Origin: Nitrosotalea sp.
Lineage (GTDB): Archaea; Thermoproteota; Nitrososphaeria; Nitrososphaerales; Nitrosopumilaceae
NCBI GenBank assembly: GCA_031296345.1
Contig: JARLFW010000017.1
Span: 1-13,152 of the forward strand
Length of the DNA stretch: 13,152 bases
Direction: 5' to 3'
The translations under genes and the position numbers were made by a program. The first letter of the stretch is position 1. Each line of letters begins with the position of its first letter. The notes below the pieces were generated by a model. It was not told the origin of the DNA. It ran no database searches and saw only the letters and a program-made list of their open reading frames with translations. This document shows, piece by piece, positions 1 through 6,115 of the stretch.

Positions 1-99
1 AAAGTAATTAACTTGTACGAATTAGCAGATGCAGTTTACGCATTACGTTCTATACCTTCTAGGATGAAAACCATGACTTTTCCTGTCAAGATTTTTTAG
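1..99 (+). CDS. C-terminal end of an unidentified protein (partial)
   Basis: Frame 1 is open from the left edge of the window to a TAG at 97-99, giving 32 residues that end in MTFPVKIF. The other two plus frames hit stops within the first few codons, and the minus strand gives only very short frames here. The peptide has a plausible helical stretch (NLYELADAVYALR) followed by a short basic and hydrophobic tail, which looks like coding sequence rather than a spacer. The rest of the gene lies outside the window and I do not recognise the family. A 64-nt spacer with a promoter follows, so the next gene is probably transcribed separately. Confidence 0.5.
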   Translation, partial: KVINLYELADAVYALRSIPSRMKTMTFPVKIF

Positions 100-131
100 T
101 TTAATTAACACTTCTTTACAATTCTACTGAG

Positions 132-140
132 TTTTTAATA
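132..140 (+). promoter_or_regulatory. TATA-like box of the FN3/SHOCT gene
   Basis: TTTTTAATA begins 32 nt before the ATG at 164. An archaeal TATA box at this distance puts transcription start at or within a few bases of the ATG, so the mRNA would be leaderless. No Shine-Dalgarno-like sequence is evident. Confidence 0.5.
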
Positions 141-163
141 GTTGGATCCATTGAATCCTTGAC

Positions 164-1411
164 ATGAATAAAAACGGGCCATATCTTATTGTGCTTTTAT
201 CAGTCATTGCAGCATCTGTAGTAATTCCTGCTTATGCCGAAGTAACTTCACTTCAAATCGATTCGTCTTTTTACAAAGGAGGGAGTGTGATCCATTTTTC
301 CGGTACCACATTGAGTACTGATTCTCCAAATGTTACCATTGTAATTTTTGATCCAAATGGCAAATTTTTATCGCTCGTATCAGGAATCACCGATAGCAAT
401 CACGCATTTCAAGTAAGTGTAGATACTAGTACTCAAAGCAACATGCAACTATTCTCTGTTAAAGGAGTATACAACGCAACTGCTTTTATTGCAAATCAAG
501 CGGCTGGTAAAACTGTTAATTTTGTCGTTTCACCTGACGGTTCACCTGCGTTTCCATCGCCTCCTACAAACTTAGTAGCCACCCCTGCCTCCGCATCTGA
601 AGTTGATCTTAGCTGGACCGCTCCCCAAAATAATGGTGGTCTGTCTATAACAGGATATCAAATTGAAAGAAATGACGGAAGTGGCTTTAATGTAATTGCA
701 AACTCTCCTACAACAACTTACCAGGATAAAAATATGGTTCCTAATCCAGAACACTCGTATCGTGTATCTGCAATTAACTCGGCAGGTTCAAGTGTTCCTT
801 CTAATATCGCACCCGTTATGATGCCGTCTTCTCCAACCCCTGCTCCAACTCAACCTAATACACAAAATATCACTTCATCTCCTGATCAAAACTCAACCCA
901 ACCACAAATGTCCATAGACCAACAAATTCAAGAAAGAATTGCTGCTGCAAATAAATTACAAGAACTGCTTAACGGCCAACAATCAAGTCCTTCTAGCACT
1001 CAATCTAATCCTGCATCTAGTCAACAACAAAACTCTCAACAAACTATTCAACTCAATGAAAGTATTGGGGTGAATGATAACGCAGCTAATCTAGGTTCTA
1101 AGAAATCTAATAGTATGTCAGCAAACAATCTGACTCTGAACAAGTTTGCAAATTTTGATATTAAGACAATACTGTATCCTGCAATTTCGCTTATAGGAGT
1201 TGGCATAGTTGTTGCAATACTCTATTCAAGAAAGAAGCGAAAACTTGGCACTGTTGTTAGAGAATCAAAAGAGGCGCATCTTCCAGTTGAACAAACCTTT
1301 GAGAAAAAAGATGAAGACTATGCATTGACCATTCTAAAAAATAGATTGGCAAAAGGGGAAATTACTGTAGATGAATTCAAAAAACTAAAAGACGAATTGT
1401 CAGAGCCTTAG
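164..1411 (+). CDS. Exported FN3-domain protein with C-terminal membrane anchor and SHOCT domain
   Basis: The 415-residue protein starts with a signal peptide (residues 1-25, cleavage likely after IPAYA). A beta-rich region follows (about 26-125). A fibronectin type III domain spans about 132-218, with the usual PxxPTNL start, an LSW tryptophan at 151, GYQIER and a YRVSAIN strand. Next is a Ser/Pro/Gln/Asn-rich linker (about 219-330) with several N-x-S/T sites. One membrane helix at about 336-355 is followed by RKKRK, which places the C-terminus in the cytoplasm. Residues 385-412 (LKNRLAKGEITVDEFKKLK) match the SHOCT short C-terminal domain, thought to mediate oligomerisation. It is probably a cell-surface adhesion or scaffold protein with an intracellular oligomerisation tail; its partner is unknown. 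The domain calls are by eye. Confidence 0.8.
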   Translation: MNKNGPYLIVLLSVIAASVVIPAYAEVTSLQIDSSFYKGGSVIHFSGTTLSTDSPNVTIVIFDPNGKFLSLVSGITDSNHAFQVSVDTSTQSNMQLFSVKGVYNATAFIANQAAGKTVNFVVSPDGSPAFPSPPTNLVATPASASEVDLSWTAPQNNGGLSITGYQIERNDGSGFNVIANSPTTTYQDKNMVPNPEHSYRVSAINSAGSSVPSNIAPVMMPSSPTPAPTQPNTQNITSSPDQNSTQPQMSIDQQIQERIAAANKLQELLNGQQSSPSSTQSNPASSQQQNSQQTIQLNESIGVNDNAANLGSKKSNSMSANNLTLNKFANFDIKTILYPAISLIGVGIVVAILYSRKKRKLGTVVRESKEAHLPVEQTFEKKDEDYALTILKNRLAKGEITVDEFKKLKDELSEP

Positions 1412-2010
1412 GTAATTAGTTTTAATCCATCTACTCTGGTCAACTGATCATTGATTTGAGTATCGTTCTCATTACCATATGATATCAGCAATCTGTCTTG
1501 GTCTTTGAAGACATAGTCTTTCATATCTGGTACTTGGTGGTGATTCACAAAGAACTTCAATGTGTACTTGTCATTAGTACAAAATGAACGTTGGTCTGGG
1601 AATGTAAAACATTTGTCATCCAATCCAATTTTTAGTGTGCCAAAGAGAAATCCCATGGTTACGTTTGCTGCATGCATGTGAACTGTCTCACCGTTTCCTT
1701 TTTCAAAATGGATGTATGGACTCTTTAGTTGATATGCAGTAGAAGTGAAATCAAACTGTTGACCATAAATTAAGACTAGTAATCCTGCATGGATGTGAAT
1801 TCCTCCAAGAGGGCCTGAACCGGGAGGCATTCCTTTTGGTAATACAGTTGATGATAATTCATAGAAATTATAACTGGATATTCCAAGTACTGCAACAATT
1901 CCTGCCAAGATGCCTATTGCTATTGCCTTGTTTCTGAATTGTCTCTTTTGTCGTTTTTCGTAAAAACTCTCTCTTTCCTGTACTCGCTCTTCTCTATCTT
2001 TTTTTCCCAT
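1408..2010 (-). CDS. Membrane-anchored His-rich extracytoplasmic protein of unknown function
   Basis: I chose the ATG at 2010 (200 aa) over a TTG four codons upstream because a TATA-like TTATTTAG starts 34 nt before the ATG. The N-terminus is highly charged (about residues 2-27, cytoplasmic). One membrane helix spans about 28-46. The rest is a soluble outer domain with HIHAG at about 72-76, a histidine in YIHFE near 101, HMHAAN near 111-116 and a further HH pair near 157. Cysteines at about 134 and 144 could form a disulfide. The spaced histidines suggest metal binding, for example copper, but no known fold is proved. I recall similar proteins in Nitrososphaerota without an assigned role. Its stop codon overlaps that of the convergent FN3/SHOCT gene (1408-1411). 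Confidence 0.75.
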   Translation of the reverse strand: MGKKDREERVQERESFYEKRQKRQFRNKAIAIGILAGIVAVLGISSYNFYELSSTVLPKGMPPGSGPLGGIHIHAGLLVLIYGQQFDFTSTAYQLKSPYIHFEKGNGETVHMHAANVTMGFLFGTLKIGLDDKCFTFPDQRSFCTNDKYTLKFFVNHHQVPDMKDYVFKDQDRLLISYGNENDTQINDQLTRVDGLKLIT

Positions 2011-2036
2011 TTGACGATACAAGTCAAAATTTTACC

Positions 2037-2044
2037 CTAAATAA
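2037..2044 (-). promoter_or_regulatory. TATA-like box of the His-rich membrane protein gene
   Basis: On the minus strand TTATTTAG starts 34 nt upstream of the ATG at 2010. The distance equals that seen at the regulator and ZIP genes. It supports the ATG rather than the upstream TTG as the start. Confidence 0.45.
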
Positions 2045-2093
2045 CAGTATCTGACATGGGACGAATATAGTTTCAAGATTTCATGAAGGTGAG

Positions 2094-2101
2094 TATAAAT
2101 A
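2094..2101 (+). promoter_or_regulatory. TATA box that decides the HIT-gene start
   Basis: TATAAATA begins 29 nt before the ATG at 2123 but only 17 nt before the in-frame ATG at 2111. Transcription should therefore start at about 2121-2123, so the upstream ATG would not be in the mRNA. Confidence 0.6.
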
Positions 2102-2122
2102 AAATATGCTATGTCAAAAGGC

Positions 2123-2536
2123 ATGGACTGTATCTTCTGCAATATTGTTAATAAAAAACAAGATGCTCATATAATATTTGAAGATGAAACTCATATTGCA
2201 ATTATGGACAAGTATCCAATACAAAAGGGTCATTCTCTAGTGATGCCCAAATTACATCATGAAAAAATTATTGACATGTCAAATGATGAAGTTGGTGCAC
2301 TTTTTTCTAGAGTGCCAGTAATTGCGCGCGGTATACTTGCAGCAACAGGTGCAGACGGATTTAACATTGGACAAAATAATGGGAGATCAGCCAATCAGAT
2401 AATTCCACACGTGCATGTTCATGTAATTCCAAGATATCAAAAGATAGGAAATTCTTGGGCAAGACGAATGATTACTACAAATGATGATCTTGACGAATTG
2501 GCAAAAACTATTCGAAATAGAATACTATCGAGATAA
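2123..2536 (+). CDS. HIT-family nucleotide hydrolase/transferase (HINT-like)
   Basis: The protein is 137 aa from the ATG at 2123. An in-frame ATG at 2111 would add MSKG but lies upstream of the predicted transcription start, and a MDCIFC start is typical of the family. CIFC near the N-terminus is the Cys pair often seen in zinc-binding HIT proteins. The histidine triad HVHVHVIP lies at about 96-103, preceded by FNIGQNNGRSANQ, the usual nucleotide-binding segment. Family members hydrolyse or transfer nucleoside phosphoramidates, dinucleoside polyphosphates or AMP-lysine; the substrate here cannot be read from sequence. The 3' end overlaps the convergent thioredoxin gene by 12 nt. Confidence 0.9.
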   Translation: MDCIFCNIVNKKQDAHIIFEDETHIAIMDKYPIQKGHSLVMPKLHHEKIIDMSNDEVGALFSRVPVIARGILAATGADGFNIGQNNGRSANQIIPHVHVHVIPRYQKIGNSWARRMITTNDDLDELAKTIRNRILSR

Positions 2537-2848
2537 TTCTGTTACGACTGAATCCATGTCTGATTTTGTCAGACCAACATGTTTTTTGGCATCGTTTCTT
2601 GAAATTATTTTTCCATTTTGAAACACTATCATTGTGGGTACTGCCTGAATGTTAAATCTGTCCCAGAGTGGATTTTCATCCTCGTCAATAATTGAACCAA
2701 CCTTGTTTGCATTCTCAATTTTTGCAGCCTCAAAAGTTGGTTTGAAATTGGAACAATATGGACACCATGTAGCATAAAAGAGAACGACTGTCTTTTTGTT
2801 TGATTTTAATACTTTGGAATCAAATTCCTCCGGTGTTACATGTTCCAT
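2525..2848 (-). CDS. Thioredoxin-fold protein with WCPYC active site
   Basis: This 107-residue protein has the length of a single thioredoxin domain and no signal peptide, so it should act in the cytoplasm. The redox site WCPYC is at 28-32, after the strand TVVLFYAT, and the cis-proline is in AVPT (P71), followed by MIVFQNGK. The CPYC dipeptide resembles glutaredoxins more than the CGPC of classical thioredoxins, but the flanking sequence is thioredoxin-like. It probably reduces protein disulfides; its electron donor is not visible here. The ATG at 2848 is supported by a TATA box 28 nt upstream. The last 12 nt overlap the convergent HIT gene. Confidence 0.9.
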   Translation of the reverse strand: MEHVTPEEFDSKVLKSNKKTVVLFYATWCPYCSNFKPTFEAAKIENANKVGSIIDEDENPLWDRFNIQAVPTMIVFQNGKIISRNDAKKHVGLTKSDMDSVVTELSR

Positions 2849-2868
2849 AAATTTGCGTGAAATTTTAA

Positions 2869-2876
2869 AATATTTA
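2869..2876 (-). promoter_or_regulatory. TATA-like box of the thioredoxin gene, inside the end of the preceding gene
   Basis: TAAATATT on the minus strand starts 28 nt upstream of the thioredoxin ATG. Its first three bases are the TAA stop of the preceding gene (2874-2876), so thioredoxin could have its own leaderless transcript as well as read-through from upstream. Confidence 0.45.
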
Positions 2877-3581
2877 GAGGTATGGTTTTAGAAATTTGTT
2901 TACGATTCCTGATTTGTGTTTTCCATGGCCAATTCTATATGTGATAAAACCATTCTTTATCGCAAAATTATCAAAAGATACGGGATATTCCTTTGAGAGC
3001 CCATCTTCATCGGATGTTAATTGATTGAATGGTAAATATGCCAAAGATTGTACATCTGAATGATTATCATTAATCCCGTATGCAAGATGTGATATCTCTA
3101 CTTCATATCTGATTGGATATGGAATGTTTCCTACTCTGTTATGCCATTCGAGGCCTGTGAAATTCCTAGTCATGGTAAAATCAAACAAATCTGTATTTTG
3201 TTGTAAAGTAAACGAATCAGTCTCTCCAGATGTCTCATCTTTGAGATGGTATGAAATTCTCTGCTCCGTTGGAATCATAATAATTTGCCGTAGATATGAA
3301 TGGCCAACTATTGGTTTGATCTTAAACTCGTATTGATTTACTCCTCCAAATATGGCATGAAACTTGCCGTTGTCATTAAATGAGCAAATCAGATTTAGTT
3401 CAACAGGAATTTGCTGGGCATTAAATAATTCTAAAAGATAAAGCATCCATGATTTATCTGGAATCTGATTTCCTAGATCTGATATTATAGTAATAACATC
3501 TGAAACTGCACTGACTTGGGGTGGAAATGATAACATGGTATCGTTGTAAACATAACAATGTGATCCTAGCCAGAAGTGCAA
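2874..3581 (-). CDS. Hypothetical protein, possibly beta-rich
   Basis: I do not recognise this protein. The longest frame (235 aa) starts at a TTG at 3581. An ATG at 3536 would give 220 aa. Both are possible: the TTG is about 28 nt from a TAAATATT box, while the 15 extra residues (HFWLGSHCYVYN) are less AT-rich than a promoter and could be real protein. There is no signal peptide or clear membrane helix. An N-terminal helical part (about 25-55) is followed by alternating hydrophobic strands with many aromatic residues (FKIKPI, RISYHLK, FDFTMTR, IRYEVEIS), suggesting a beta-sandwich or barrel. It lies 25 nt upstream of thioredoxin on the same strand, so the two may be co-transcribed. Confidence 0.65.
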   Translation of the reverse strand: MHFWLGSHCYVYNDTMLSFPPQVSAVSDVITIISDLGNQIPDKSWMLYLLELFNAQQIPVELNLICSFNDNGKFHAIFGGVNQYEFKIKPIVGHSYLRQIIMIPTEQRISYHLKDETSGETDSFTLQQNTDLFDFTMTRNFTGLEWHNRVGNIPYPIRYEVEISHLAYGINDNHSDVQSLAYLPFNQLTSDEDGLSKEYPVSFDNFAIKNGFITYRIGHGKHKSGIVNKFLKPYL

Positions 3582-3608
3582 GACTAATCTGAGTTTTAAA
3601 TAATATTT

Positions 3609-3628
3609 ACTAGCTATTGAATGCTAGT
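3609..3628. repeat. Small perfect inverted repeat between the aRF1 gene and the hypothetical gene
   Basis: ACTAGC (3609-3614) and GCTAGT (3623-3628) are perfect inverted repeats around an 8-nt loop. The element lies downstream of the aRF1 stop and just upstream of the next minus-strand gene. It could be an operator or a weak stem-loop; no T-run follows it, so a classical terminator is not supported. Confidence 0.3.
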
Positions 3629-3694
3629 GCATACTCTTGAATTTAATTTGCTATCCAAAGTTAATTTCTATATGATTTATTATATTTTGAAAAA

Positions 3695-4969
3695 TTACTG
3701 GTTGGGGTTGTATCTTAAAAATGCGCCAACTTTTCCTATACTTGAAAGCATTGCACCATATTCTGTTGATCCTGTAATGACCTCAACTTTTGCACCTGTC
3801 TGACCTGCAACAAGATCTAGGTAATCTACAATGTCTCGTTCCGTTGATTCCAAGTCCATACTTTTACAGCCAGGACAAGGCTGACTAAGTAGTTGTTGTA
3901 TTCTTGGAATTACCTTTGGACGCTCTAAAATCTCGGTCTGGACATTTTGGCATCTTCTACATGTGATGTCAATTTTTCGCAGGTTGGTGTCATCTGTAAC
4001 TAGTACTGTTTCTACCACGTTTCTTTTCATGAGATCGATAATTTCATTGAGGCCATAAGTTGCAAGACCGTTTGAAAAATGTATGTCTTTGAATAGTTTA
4101 TCCACCAGTTTTTTCTCCTCTACCATTCTGTAATCTGTGAGGACATCTTGGGCCTTGACAAATGCCTCACGTACTCCTTCTGAACCGGCATAAGAACAAT
4201 CAAGAGTTGCAAGAATGTTATTTTGTAATCTATATTCTAGATAGTTTTCTCTCAAGAAATTCTCTTTTGTAGGTCCTGGTCCTGAAACTATGAGTCCCTT
4301 TACTGGATAAATGTCGATAAAATATTCTCTAGTTACATGCGCTACTCTGTTATAGTAATCATTAAGCTCCATCTCTCTGAGTCTTTCAAATCTTCTAGCA
4401 GACTGGCCTCCCTGTCTATGTTTTCCTGCAACACCTGATGATGTCTCTGATAATACGTCTAACTTGTCACCACGCAATAATCCCCATCCTGCATCTTTTG
4501 CATCAATTGCTAAAAATCCAATCATGTTGTCATCTCTTAACATTTCTTTGAGAAGATCTACGTGAAAGTGATCATCACATCTGTATAGGAATGTCTGCAA
4601 TTCCTTTGGAGGCTCGATTTCAAATAATTTTATAACCTCACTTCCAATTGGTCCTCCGCCTTCTGGTGGCAATGCGCCACAAAACATTACCAGTCCCTTA
4701 TCAGGAGATGATTTGTAGAGTTTTAGTCTCTGGATTACTCTAGACAATGCATCTACAACATGTGTTCTTGTAAGGTCTGACTTGATGTTGTCTGCAGTTC
4801 CCTGCTCTTCACGAAGATTGTTTATGACTTCATGCAATGCTTTTTTTGGAGGAACATAAAGTGAGATCAGCTCCGTACCACGTCCTTCTTTATCTGATAA
4901 TTCTTCTAACATCTTTCGTAGCTTGTATAATTTTACAGAATCTTGTTTTTCTATCTTAGGCTTTACCAT
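3695..4969 (-). CDS. prf1: Archaeal peptide-chain release factor aRF1
   Basis: The 424-residue protein matches the usual aRF1/eRF1 length and order of domains. In domain N, TADNIKS carries the NIKS stop-codon motif (61-64) and YRCDDHF (129-135) matches the YxCxxxF motif. Domain M carries GGQ (187-189) within KHRQGGQSARRFERLRE, the loop that triggers hydrolysis of peptidyl-tRNA. Domain C has CRRC (337-340) and CPGC (365-368), a likely zinc site. The GGQ excludes the paralogue Pelota, which lacks it. The factor reads all three stop codons in the ribosomal A site and releases the peptide. It starts at an ATG 11 nt after the DsbA-like gene. No strong TATA box is seen at the usual distance, so co-transcription with that gene is likely. 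Confidence 0.97.
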   Translation of the reverse strand: MVKPKIEKQDSVKLYKLRKMLEELSDKEGRGTELISLYVPPKKALHEVINNLREEQGTADNIKSDLTRTHVVDALSRVIQRLKLYKSSPDKGLVMFCGALPPEGGGPIGSEVIKLFEIEPPKELQTFLYRCDDHFHVDLLKEMLRDDNMIGFLAIDAKDAGWGLLRGDKLDVLSETSSGVAGKHRQGGQSARRFERLREMELNDYYNRVAHVTREYFIDIYPVKGLIVSGPGPTKENFLRENYLEYRLQNNILATLDCSYAGSEGVREAFVKAQDVLTDYRMVEEKKLVDKLFKDIHFSNGLATYGLNEIIDLMKRNVVETVLVTDDTNLRKIDITCRRCQNVQTEILERPKVIPRIQQLLSQPCPGCKSMDLESTERDIVDYLDLVAGQTGAKVEVITGSTEYGAMLSSIGKVGAFLRYNPNQ

Positions 4970-4980
4970 GAATTATTACC

Positions 4981-5628
4981 TTAACTATTTTGGAATTTGG
5001 CTAACGCTTGTTGGAATACTGATATTGGTTGTGCGCCTACAATTTTTGTAATATCTTTACCGCCAAATATGATAAAGGATGGTGTTGCATCTATGCCTAT
5101 TTTCTCACCGAATTTTTGGTTGTCTAACACTTTTTGCTCATATTTGTTATCTGACATGCATTTATCAAACTTATCTAAGTCAAGACCCACCGTTGTAGCA
5201 AATTTATCTAATGATTTCTGATTTACCCACCCAGTCTTCTCGCCTGCCCAGTTTTTGTACAATTCATCATGATACTGCCAGTATTTGCCTTGGTCATCTG
5301 CACAGTATGACCCTTCTGCAGCCAATACTGAATCTGGGCCATTTAGTGGAAAGTCTCGAAATACAAAGTTGACCTTTCCGGTATTGACATATTGTTGGAG
5401 AAATGCATCTTTGGTGTTTTCATGAAATAAATGACAATACGTGCACTGGTAATCTCCAAATTCTACCACTGTAATCTTTGCAGCAGGATCTCCAAGTACC
5501 GGTGATCCATTTTGCATTAACATTTGAGGTGTTAGTTCATCCTGCTTGGTTTCATGCGGCATTGTCATGTAATAGACTGCAGCTATTGTAATGATTATTG
5601 GTATTGCAACGTAATAGTATCGCTTCAC
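4981..5628 (-). CDS. Membrane-anchored DsbA-like thiol-disulfide oxidoreductase
   Basis: The start is a GTG at 5628, the only start giving the N-terminal hydrophobic segment (about 5-23, signal anchor or signal peptide). The thioredoxin fold begins at about 50 with ITVVEFGDYQ and the redox site CTYC (62-65, followed by H66). RDFPLNG (91-97) and the cis-proline in ATPSF (P183) are typical of the DsbA/Com1-type family with an inserted helical domain. Two more cysteines (109 in SYCADD, 157 in DKCMSD) may form a structural disulfide in that insert. It probably introduces or rearranges disulfides in exported proteins outside the membrane. A TTAATATT box (5652-5659) begins 31 nt upstream. It precedes aRF1 by 11 nt. 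Confidence 0.9.
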   Translation of the reverse strand: MKRYYYVAIPIIITIAAVYYMTMPHETKQDELTPQMLMQNGSPVLGDPAAKITVVEFGDYQCTYCHLFHENTKDAFLQQYVNTGKVNFVFRDFPLNGPDSVLAAEGSYCADDQGKYWQYHDELYKNWAGEKTGWVNQKSLDKFATTVGLDLDKFDKCMSDNKYEQKVLDNQKFGEKIGIDATPSFIIFGGKDITKIVGAQPISVFQQALAKFQNS

Positions 5629-5676
5629 TTTTTTTAGATAGTTTTTCTTTGAATATTAACTATTTGAACATCGGGT

Positions 5677-6006
5677 CTAATTGGGACTCAAAATTATAAC
5701 TGGCTCTGGTTTTTTTATGCTTATTTCGGCTTGGCTTATTCTGCTTTTGTAGACCTTGAATTTTTTTCCATTGTCTGACAAGACCCATTTGTCAACTCGT
5801 ACTAGTGCAAGTTGCTCTAAATCTGAAATCTTTTTGTAAACAGAACTTAGTGGAATTCTGTATTTTTCTGATAATTCAAGAGCCGTCTTTCCATCCTTGA
5901 TGATTGAAAATAATATTGATCTTGATTGAAGATCCGCTAACGCTTCTAGAATTTTTTGATTCACGTCATATTTTTTGAGTTGTGATAATGGAACTTTCTT
6001 TTTCAT
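5677..6006 (-). CDS. Winged-helix transcriptional regulator, probably controlling the divergent ZIP gene
   Basis: This 109-residue basic protein has an ArsR-like winged helix-turn-helix: a helix at about 18-37, helix 2 at 41-49 (TALELSEKY), a recognition helix at about 52-64 (PLSSVYKKISDLE) and a wing at about 66-88 ending in KKFKVYKSR. There are no Cys and no His, so it lacks the usual metal-thiolate sensor sites of ArsR/SmtB proteins; any metal sensing would need other ligands or a partner. The last 15 residues are proline-rich and probably extend from the core. It is transcribed divergently from a ZIP transporter. Its own promoter carries a perfect TTAGGCATGCCTAA palindrome between TATA box and start codon, consistent with autorepression. 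Confidence 0.8.
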   Translation of the reverse strand: MKKKVPLSQLKKYDVNQKILEALADLQSRSILFSIIKDGKTALELSEKYRIPLSSVYKKISDLEQLALVRVDKWVLSDNGKKFKVYKSRISQAEISIKKPEPVIILSPN

Positions 6007-6017
6007 TATTTTTTGAA

Positions 6018-6031
6018 TTAGGCATGCCTAA
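6018..6031. promoter_or_regulatory. Perfect palindrome TTAGGCATGCCTAA, putative operator of the regulator gene
   Basis: The 14-nt sequence equals its own reverse complement. It lies immediately downstream of the regulator's TATA box and ends 12 nt before its ATG, where a bound protein would block initiation. The TTAGG/CCTAA half-sites resemble those of DtxR-family iron boxes, although the neighbouring regulator does not look like a DtxR protein. Confidence 0.6.
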
Positions 6032-6032
6032 C

Positions 6033-6040
6033 TATTTAAA
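6033..6040 (-). promoter_or_regulatory. TATA box of the regulator gene
   Basis: TTTAAATA on the minus strand starts 34 nt before the regulator ATG at 6006. The identical octamer sits at the identical distance before the divergent ZIP gene. Confidence 0.6.
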
Positions 6041-6054
6041 CGACGCGGGAGTGA

Positions 6055-6070
6055 TTCTAGAATTCTAGAA
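6055..6070. promoter_or_regulatory. 16-nt perfect palindrome at the centre of the divergent promoter
   Basis: TTCTAGAATTCTAGAA is a tandem pair of the 8-nt palindrome TTCTAGAA, and the whole 16-mer is also palindromic. Its centre (about 6062) lies almost midway between the two outward TATA boxes (symmetry point about 6061). This is a position expected for an activator or a second regulator site acting on both genes. Confidence 0.45.
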
Positions 6071-6081
6071 CTAGTCAGTGA

Positions 6082-6089
6082 TTTAAATA
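6082..6089 (+). promoter_or_regulatory. TATA box of the ZIP transporter gene
   Basis: TTTAAATA starts 34 nt before the ATG at 6116, implying a leaderless or nearly leaderless transcript. Confidence 0.6.
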
Positions 6090-6091
6090 AG

Positions 6092-6105
6092 TTAGCTCGT
6101 CCTAA
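6092..6105. promoter_or_regulatory. Imperfect operator copy TTAGCTCGTCCTAA before the ZIP gene
   Basis: It shares TTAG and CCTAA with the perfect palindrome at 6018-6031, at the same spacing and nearly the same place relative to the TATA box (10 versus 9 nt from its start). The five central bases differ. It is likely a second binding site for the same regulator, perhaps with lower affinity. Confidence 0.5.
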
Positions 6106-6115
6106 TTAATTCATC

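Noticed and set aside
2020..2022. TTG as start of the His-rich membrane protein
   Set aside because: The TATA box is correctly spaced for the ATG at 2010, and the four extra residues add nothing recognisable.
5652..5670. Possible inverted repeat upstream of the DsbA-like gene
   Set aside because: On checking, the arms do not pair; only a TATA-like TTAATATT remains.
6064..6075. TCTAGAACTAGT, identical to part of a common cloning polylinker
   Set aside because: The flanking bases do not continue the polylinker on either side and the sequence sits inside a native-looking promoter, so a vector remnant is not supported.
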